A stretch of DNA of 64,000 nt, taken from positions 9,248,304 to 9,312,303 of the forward strand of contig OZ038437.1 in assembly GCA_964036275.1 (NCBI GenBank), read 5' to 3'. The position numbers were made by a program, and so were the translations under genes. The stretch's first letter is position 1. Every line of letters begins with the position of its first letter. The notes under the pieces are model-generated. The model did no database searches. It saw only the letters and a program-made list of their open reading frames with translations, and had not been told where the DNA came from. Below, piece by piece: positions 44,915 through 53,900 of the stretch. The DNA comes from Litoditis marina (lineage: Eukaryota; Nematoda; Chromadorea; Rhabditida; Rhabditidae).

Positions 44915-47900
44915 TCATGACGCAAATGATATCTCGTATCTACATGGAATGTCGGTGACGTAGTGTCGACTGTAGTTTGGTCCCCAGCCCTTGCCGACGG
45001 AAATCACGAGGTTACCGTGTAACAATGCGGGATCCTGGAAATAAGCATTTAAAGGACGCCAGACACCAATATTGAGAAATCACGTTCTGACCCACGGGAA
45101 ATTAAGTTCTGTCCCAGGGCCATTTTGTACAACCATCTAACTTCTCCTCATTTGCGTGATGTCTCGTCGCACAGCGCGCTATGCTAATCTATAATAATTA
45201 TTAACAGCGCTATGCTAATTTCTAGCATTGACAGTAATGCATTATTCCAATTGAATGAAACTGTATTTTTTGTAACGAAACGTGCTCCATTCTCATATAA
45301 AACGTTGTTCTCAACACCTAAAGTTGGTCAGAATCATGTAAGTTTCTTTATTGGTGTCCTACCTTCTTTAAGAAATTTGCATGAATTTCGTCCTACACAA
45401 CTAGGAACGGAGTGAATGAAATATAGTATATAAAGTATTGAGAAATAGAAGAGAGATCGTGCCCTTCATAATTAAGGAACCAGTCTGTACTATTTGCTTT
45501 AACCTGGAATAGTGATCTTAACGTCCAGTACATCCCATCGTTCAAACTGTCAACTAGATTTTCTAAACAAACAAAAACTTGTAAACAAGGGGCGTGGCCT
45601 AATTTCACCCACCCTGCTCAATCGTCGCGTTCCGGTCCGTTCGCTAACCGGCGCGCTAGCAGTGGCCTCTCCGCGATGGACCCTAATACAGTAACCGGGA
45701 GACAACCTTCGGAGGGTATCCGGTTTACAGAAGGAGGCGGATAGACAGATGAACAGGGGACGGGTTCCGCTGAAAAATAAAGTATTGTATTATGGTTAGT
45801 TTATAATAGATAGTAATGTATATTCATGTAAATATTGCACTATGACGTAAATATCGTATATTGATCAGTATGAAATGTATACATATTTATATTGATTACT
45901 ATGTAACATATAGTACTGTATTATGATGTAACGCAGAAAGGCGAATGTTTCCGATTCCCATTGATTTCTGTGGTTCTTCACTTGGCGTGCTTAACGCTGG
46001 TTTCGTTTCGCAGACAAAACGCACCAAAAATCGGTATTTATATTTTTACTGTCTTAAAACTTTCATTTATCGCTGGCAAGTATAGTCCGTTCCACCCACT
46101 TATAACCCTCTACAGTAATCTGATCAAACTTTCAGGTCAAAGTTTGGTATACCTGGCTTTTCTGGATTCTCTCTGATTTTTGGTAGTATCTTCTGCACGT
46201 TTACTACTACAAAGTCTGAAAGTTTGAAACCAAAATAATGACCCATTCATTGAGAAAACCTTTCTGAATATCTGACGGATTACTGTAGAAGGACATCGAT
46301 CGGTGAAACGAACTATACATACCCTATACATTTCGACTTTTTAACTTCAACACTCCCCTCCCCACCCCACTTAGTCATCAATTTGTCATACTTTTAAAAC
46401 GAGAATTTTGAAAAGTACTTCCCGAACTCAGGAGTCGTATGAATTGAACACATATTGGGAAAAATGTACAATCGCCCCCCACCCAACAATCACCCCTCTC
46501 GTAGTACTATTACCCCCCCCCCCCCCCCCATCTAATTGAAATCCTAGAAAAGTCGCGCGAAGGTGGGGGGGGGGGGGGGGGGGGTAATTGGTAAATGGGT
46601 GGGGGGACATTGTACATCTTCGACAATGAACAATCACCTCCCACAATACAAAATGGGGGTGATAGTACATACCCGGAACTGATGAACAATCAACCCCCAC
46701 TCAACCGAAGCCTGCAGTAAATAAGCATGGTGTATAATCGCCCCCCAAAGGTGGGGGGCGATTGTAGTACGGGCCCTTTTCAACCCATTTTCTACCAGGG
46801 TGGGGGGCAAATGTAAACTACTCCCCACATATCCATAGTGTATGAAATTTACCCCCTTGCATACACAGTTTCTCAAACTTTAGGCCTATTACAAATGCAG
46901 TCGAACTTTATCCAGTCCAACATCCCACCCAGTTCTATCTTTCTTTTTTAAAAAGGTTAAACATTTCTCTGAAATTTTAGAGGAATACTCCCCGTACCCA
47001 GAAGTTAGTTCCGTTTCTCAAACTTTGATTTATGGCCGCCTAGTACAAACCCAGCCAGCCCATCTGGCCCTAGGTTTTTCATGTCTGGGGAGCAATTAGT
47101 CTGGCTTTCTGCTCTTTTTTCGACAGCACAATAAAAGTTAATTGGATAGAATTCGAGCAAGTTTGTGCACATAAAATCGAGAGTCGCCTGCCGTCCAGTA
47201 ATGATGAAATTTGTGCGGAAAAAAGGAATAGTAGTTGCCCTTTGGGAAATGGAGTAAACACAGAAAGAATAAGTTACATTTTTGCAGTTTTTCAAAATAA
47301 ACTTACGAAATGGAGTTCGTGCAAATATCATAGTAGCCCTATCGAAGGAGCGCTTACATAGAAGAACTGGGTCACAGTCGGGCAAGAAAATAGTACTTGA
47401 GAAAAAAATTTCTTAGAAGATTCAGGAATCTGTGGCCGTATTCACCAATAATTTTTCCTCTCCCGGGAGATAAAATTTGGTTAAAATTTTGGCTCCCGGG
47501 AGCCAAAAACGCTCCCGGGGGAGGGAACAATTATTGGTGGATACGGCGACAGGTGAGACTTGCTCGAACTGATGAAGGGTATAGTTCTTGTCATTCCTAC
47601 TGAGACTTGGCAGCATGCCAATAAATATTCCAGGCTATTTTTCACCCCTTTGGGGTTTTTCGAAAAACACCGAACTTCTGTTAGCGTTTGTCCAATTTAA
47701 TAAGAACACGTGCATGAAAAAAGTTTCAGGAATACTTATTTTTCGTTTAAGAAATGGTCATCCGAAAATGTTGGCACCATGCCAACGAGTCTCAGTGGGA
47801 ATGAAACGAACTATAAATCACATTACACTTGACCAACAAAGGCAAGTCTGTTCACGTTTCACGTGACTCTTTTCGTTCATTTTACAATAGTTGAAGCAAA

Positions 47901-50900
47901 CTTGCGGTCCCATTTTACCTCAAAGTAGGTAACCACAGAGGAAACATTTGACAATTCTGAACTGTAGTTTGTTTTCGGTATTCAGTTCTTACCTGTTATG
48001 CAACCAGAATCAATCGAGTCCGCTTTCATTTTCAAAAGAATTCTCCCTCAAAAGAATTGCATGAACAGCTCGATTTTGTTGGTTGTTGACAGTTTTCGAT
48101 GTTTCCTAATATGATAAAAATATTATTATTATTTTTACCTGTTGTATAACCAGACATCCTCGGGACCATCCGAACCAATCGGGTCCGCCTGCCTAATAAG
48201 CGCGAACGACGCCTCGTTCTTCCGATCCCATTCAGAACACACCGTCTGCGCGTCGTGCACTGAAAGGAAACCATTTGCAACGTCACGCCGGTTCAAGCGT
48301 CATGCCTTTGAGGAACACCGATTTTCATGTGGAAACGTGGAAAACCACGAATCTCTAACACGTAGCTCACACGTGAGAACGTGAAAAAACGTGTTTCATG
48401 TGAAAATACAACTGATATAAGATAGTTGAAATACCAATTGGATAGACATTATTTGGAAAAATATTTGATAGACCACATCTAAAACTGTGTATTTAAAAAA
48501 ATAACCGATATATGAGAGGAAATGTTCGTTCCGTACCTGACTCAGAAAGAATTCCTACGGCGGCAAATTGACCCGTAAGTTGTACCGTTTCATCGATTCT
48601 TTCTTTTCGCTCCCAGCGCGATAATCGAGCCCAGGCTGAAACAAACTTTATCAATTATTATAGTTTGTAGATCAATGATTTAAAAAGTATTATTGTGAGC
48701 AATTGAGATGAGAAGAATTCATTTGACTATGTGAGCAGACTACTTCAATCACTCACGTGATTTAATCAAACGCAAACATTATTCATTTCTAGTTTACATA
48801 AGTTCACGTGATCCATTTGTCACATTGTCCAATTCTAGTTAACTATATCCCCCCAGTTTCAGCGGGAATGGATAATTTCTGCTCTGTGCACAGGTTTCTT
48901 CACGCTCACGCGATTATCTTATTCATTTATAGTTTTAATAAGTTCACGGGATTCACGTCATTTTTTACATTGTTCAACTCTGATTAACTATATCTCCCTA
49001 GTTTCAGGGGGAATGGATGATTTCAACCTAATTTCACACGTCTGTTCACACTTACACGATCATATTATATTTTTCTAGTTCACGTGAGTTCCCGTGATTC
49101 ACCTTGTTTTTCACATTGTCCAATTCTAATTAACTATATCCCCTCAGTTTCAGCGGGAATGCATGATTTCGGCCTCATTTCATACGTCTGTTCACGGTCA
49201 CGCGATCATCTTATACCTTTGTAGTCCACGTGAGTTCACGTGATCTACGTCATTTTCCATAATTCCGAATGTTAATTAAGTATATCCCCCCAGTTTCAGC
49301 GGGAATGGATGATTTCTGCAATGTGCCCCCGCGTGGGAGGTAACCCGATCCCCGGTGCTCGTGAACGCAGTTCAACGTCAAAACGCGCCAGCCGGCCAGG
49401 CTATAAACGTGGAAACGTGAAAACGTGAGAATGTCGGAATGTGGGAAAGTGGAAACGTGGAATCATGAAAACGTGAAAACGTCAAAATGCAGCAGCCCAT
49501 TGGGCTTGAAACGTGAAAACCTAAAAACATGAGAACGTGGGAGTGTGGAATGAAAACGTCAAAGTGCGCCAGCCGGCCAGGCTACAAACCTGGAAACGTG
49601 AGAGCGTGAGAACTTCCGGATGTGGGAAAGTGAAAACGTGACATCAAGAAAACGTGAAAACGTCAAGATGCAGCAGCCCATTGAGCTTGAAACGTGAAAA
49701 CCGAAAAACATGAGAACGTGGGAATGTAGAATGAAAACGTCAAAATGCGCCAGCTGGCTGAAAACGGGTGGAAACGTCAAAATGTGAAAAGTGAAAACGC
49801 TGAGTGCGTGGAAATTTGTGACAACGTGGCTACGGGAACAGGCAGTACATTAAACGTGGAAGCGTGAGAACGTGAGAACGTGGAAAGGTACGAATGTGGG
49901 AGATTCGCTATTTTGGAAACAACGTTTTAAAGAAATGCAAATGAGCAAAGGCAAAAATTATCCCATAACAAATTATGAATCATAGCTGACATAGATGTTT
50001 TGTGGCAGAATCGAGGTTTCGCCGGTCTTTCATATGGCACAGCGCATGGTTTTTGCGAGCTCACAAAACTCAAATTCAAAGCAGAAACCTAGAACACTTG
50101 AGCCTACTTTTTCATCTACGCATTTTTTATCTCACCTATTAGCGTTATGTATATAATTTTGGGGAAAATAAATGAAATTGAGGGGAGTAGTATACATTTG
50201 CCCCCCCACCCTGGTCGAAAATGGGTTGAAAAGGGCCCGTACTACAATCGCCCCCCACCTTTGGGGGGCGGTAATAGTACCACGAGGGGGGTGATTGTTG
50301 GGTGGGGGCGATTGTACATTTTTCCCGTGCCGAGACAGCAAGATTTTTCTGCCAATTCAACATCACGTTAACGAGACCAGCTTTTCAAATTACCACTTTG
50401 TAACCTTTTTTACTACGCTTTTTCTGATGAATATGCGGTTGGTAAACGAATGTTTACGTACACGGTAATAACCTGTCAAAACAATCCGCCATATTTTTAT
50501 TACTCTTTTTGATCTACATATTTTCGATGCTAATTTCGGGAGTCGGGCCCCGTCCATATACAATTATTTAATAGAAGCGTGGGAGAGGCGGCAGAAATCA
50601 ATGTTCTCCCACAATGGGGCTCAATCACGACCAGCCCGTCGAGAAATAGTGCGCGGATTGAAGAGACGCAGATTATTCAGCGGTCAGAGGGTAGCGAGAG
50701 GGTGTGGCGAAAGCAGAGGGCGCGGACAGAAATCCCGGAAGACCGCGGCAACTTGGCAGCGGGTCAACAAAGGGTGTAGTGACACAAGGAATTGGAGCAA
50801 CATGACTGATTTGGAAAGCGCCTATTTAGCTAGAAACATAAAATGTTGTTATTTGCACGTGAAATCCACGTGAATGGGTGTGAGAGACGCGAAAGGCACG

Positions 50901-53900
50901 TGAGAACGTGGGGGCATGAGGAATGGAAGTAAAATAATCGACTGAAAACAACCTATTTAGCTTGCCACATGAAAAATTACTTCACACGTCAGAGACACGT
51001 GATATTCACGTGAGAGTGATATTCGTAAATTGCGCTCGAAGTGACATGAAGAATGGAAGCGACATGCCTGATTCAGAGAAGGCTAATTGGATAGGAACAT
51101 GAAATGTAAAAGTCTTACCACGTAAAAGACACGCGAAACACGTAAAACGTAAACATTGGAAACTATCCTATTCTATGCCTGCCTCGCCGGAATCGAACCT
51201 GCGAGCAAAAGATTCGTAGCAGGGCGCTAACTACTGCGCTATTAGAGCACATTATTAGCAAGCTTTGGAATTGCAGACATGTGTGCGTACACAGCGGAAA
51301 GTGAGATATACAGTACCCTCCCGCCTTTCCGTTGGCGACGACCATAAATGCATCATAGAAACACGAACGAAGAGCGAGACAAAATCTGCGCAAAAACTCA
51401 TTGAAAAAGTCGAGAAACTCATGATCGCAAATGTCATGACCCAGAAGTCAAGCACTTCCAAAACAAGATATAAGATAGGTCTAACGTTGGAAGAGAAAAA
51501 ACGCATTACAAGTGAAGGAAACATCAGTACCCGTGTGTGACAACCTCTAAGTAGCTAGTAACAAAAACAACAATATGACAAAAGTAAACAAAGCATTATT
51601 AATCTACGTGGCGTTGATGTAGAAAGTGTGTGAGTAGAGAGCCTAACTAAATGTTTAAAATTAAAAACAAAAACTTAATCGAAAAATGAACTTTACTTAC
51701 CGACGTGGTGTTGATGTAGAAAATGTGAGGGTGAGGAGCCGGCGCTGGTGCCGGGCGGCGAGTCCGGTGGTTCGGGCGGCGTCGACGCCGGCACGGAAGG
51801 GGGCGCGTGATCCGGCAGGTCCGGCACGGCACGCTGCAGCTGAGAGGAGACTTCCGAGCTGGGCGTGACTGAACAACGACAACCTCGAAAACTCATCAAC
51901 GGGGTCTGATTATTGCTCAGTTGTAGTTGAAGCTTGATGGACGTCATACTTTTTGACTTTCCATCAAAAAGCAACGGAATAAAACTACTAACACATAAAA
52001 CTACAGTGGTTTTATTTCAGGTTTTGAGGCATCAGCTAACAAATAAATTTTTCATTTCTCACTTGCGACTTCTATGAGTAAAACGTGAGACGGCCACGAC
52101 AATGTCGTTGCCGTCTCAGTTTTAAATGTTGTTTATCAGCCTGCGTCTCCTCAAAACATATGCTATTTTCATGAGTAAAATTTGTCACGGCAGCGACATT
52201 GTCGTTGCCGTCTCAATTTCGACTCAGTCGGCGGGGGCCGAGTCAGTGAATTTTCAGAGTAGTGCTTTGACTATAAATTACACTGAAATTATATTCGCTA
52301 TTCAACAGGTGACCTTCCCCATTGTGAGATATTGCAGGGAAAGGGTCAAGTAGCCCTATTACGCGCTCGGTGATCATTTCCACTAGGCAGTGTTCTACGA
52401 ATGATCTGCTATGAAAGAGTGAAAAACCGACTATGGGAGGTAATGATAAAACTCATGAAAGGTGATGAATTTGACCTACCCATATGAGATCGATACTGTA
52501 TGTGTCCGTTGCCGATGTGTAAAGTTTCTCTTCTATCTGATTCACTAGAAGAATCATCATCGCCACAACTCGTTTCCGGTCGAATCCAGAGGGCGTAGTG
52601 ATAGGGGTTACAGCAGGAGACCTGTAAAGAAAACACACGTTTTCAAGCCAATGATAGTCGTCGCCAACGGAAAGGCGGGAGGGTATTGTATATCTCACTT
52701 TCCGCTGTGTATGCACCCATGTCTTCCATACCAAAGCTTGGTGGTTATGTGCTCTAATAGCGCAGATGTTAGCGCTATGCTACGAAACTTTTGCTCACAG
52801 GTTCGATTCCGGCGAGAGAAAGTAATTTACAAATTTGGCACTACACGTGGAATACTTTGTCACGTGAGCTTACGTGAGCCAAGTGACACCTAATCTGAGA
52901 CATGTATTAGGTTCAACTTATAGGGCATATTGATAGGGATTACAACAGGAGACCTGTAAATAATATTCACGTTCTCACGTGAATCATGTTACGTCACATG
53001 AGTTTTCTCTCCAAACCACAGCGCGTAGTGGGGTCGTGTTCACGCTTTTCACGTGACCTCGACACGCTCTTGATCGTTCACAGTGTCTATGAACCTCACG
53101 CGTAGAGGAACAGAACACATTTCATTACGCAGGTTACTTTTCATTTAGTTCACTCTTCTGGTCAGATAAGTTGTATATGTGGGAATAATTCCGATCTGCA
53201 AAAAAAATCCGAATATTATGAGAAAACTCTCCGTATATTATGTGTCGGAAAACAAAATTCAAACACAGAACATGGTTACAATATCACGTGATAGAAGTCG
53301 TAAACCACGTGAAACTCTACTCACGGTAGCGTTGTTGATGGTGACTCTCCCAAAACGACACCAGGGTAGGGCTTCGAGTCGGTGCAAGGCAGCGTCGACC
53401 TAAAAAGTTTTTGAGTTAAAATTTTCGCAAAATTCTCAGAGAAAGTTATGTCTTTTTGCGTAATAAGTGACAACACTTCTCTTCATTTTTTTTCTAAAGT
53501 GTACAGCGTACGTGTCGTTCTGTTCGTCTGTGTTTGTAGTTTGATTCCAGCGCAGGTTGGTCAGATCAGATTAACTCTTCCGACTCTCTCAAAAAATTTT
53601 CATTGATTGTGTACCCTGAACGCTGTGATCCCAGATTCCGACTAAATTGGTGAATTCTATATGTAACCGGGTTTTTTGGTAACCTAACCGGTTTTTTGGT
53701 AACCCTTTTCCCGGTTACTTCGATAGGTAACCGGTCGGTAACCGAAAATAAAAAACCGGTTACCTGTTTTTCCAACACAAAATGTGGTTTTTACCGTTAG
53801 TTTGTACGGTAACCGGATTTTAGTTTTCGGTTACCTACCGGTTACCTATGAGATAACCTGAAAAAAGGGTTACCAAAAACCGGTTAGGTTACCTGAAAAC

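Noticed and set aside
48710..49330. CRISPR-like regular array
   Set aside because: Eukaryotic intronic tandem repeat with no short direct repeats separated by unique spacers.
50601..50873. GC-rich 90-codon plus-strand frame
   Set aside because: Arginine-rich low-complexity translation, running into a tandem repeat. More likely repeat-derived.
51265..51540. 91-codon plus-strand frame, charged C-terminal half
   Set aside because: The first third is the reverse side of a tRNA-core repeat; the rest has no recognisable domain or splice context.
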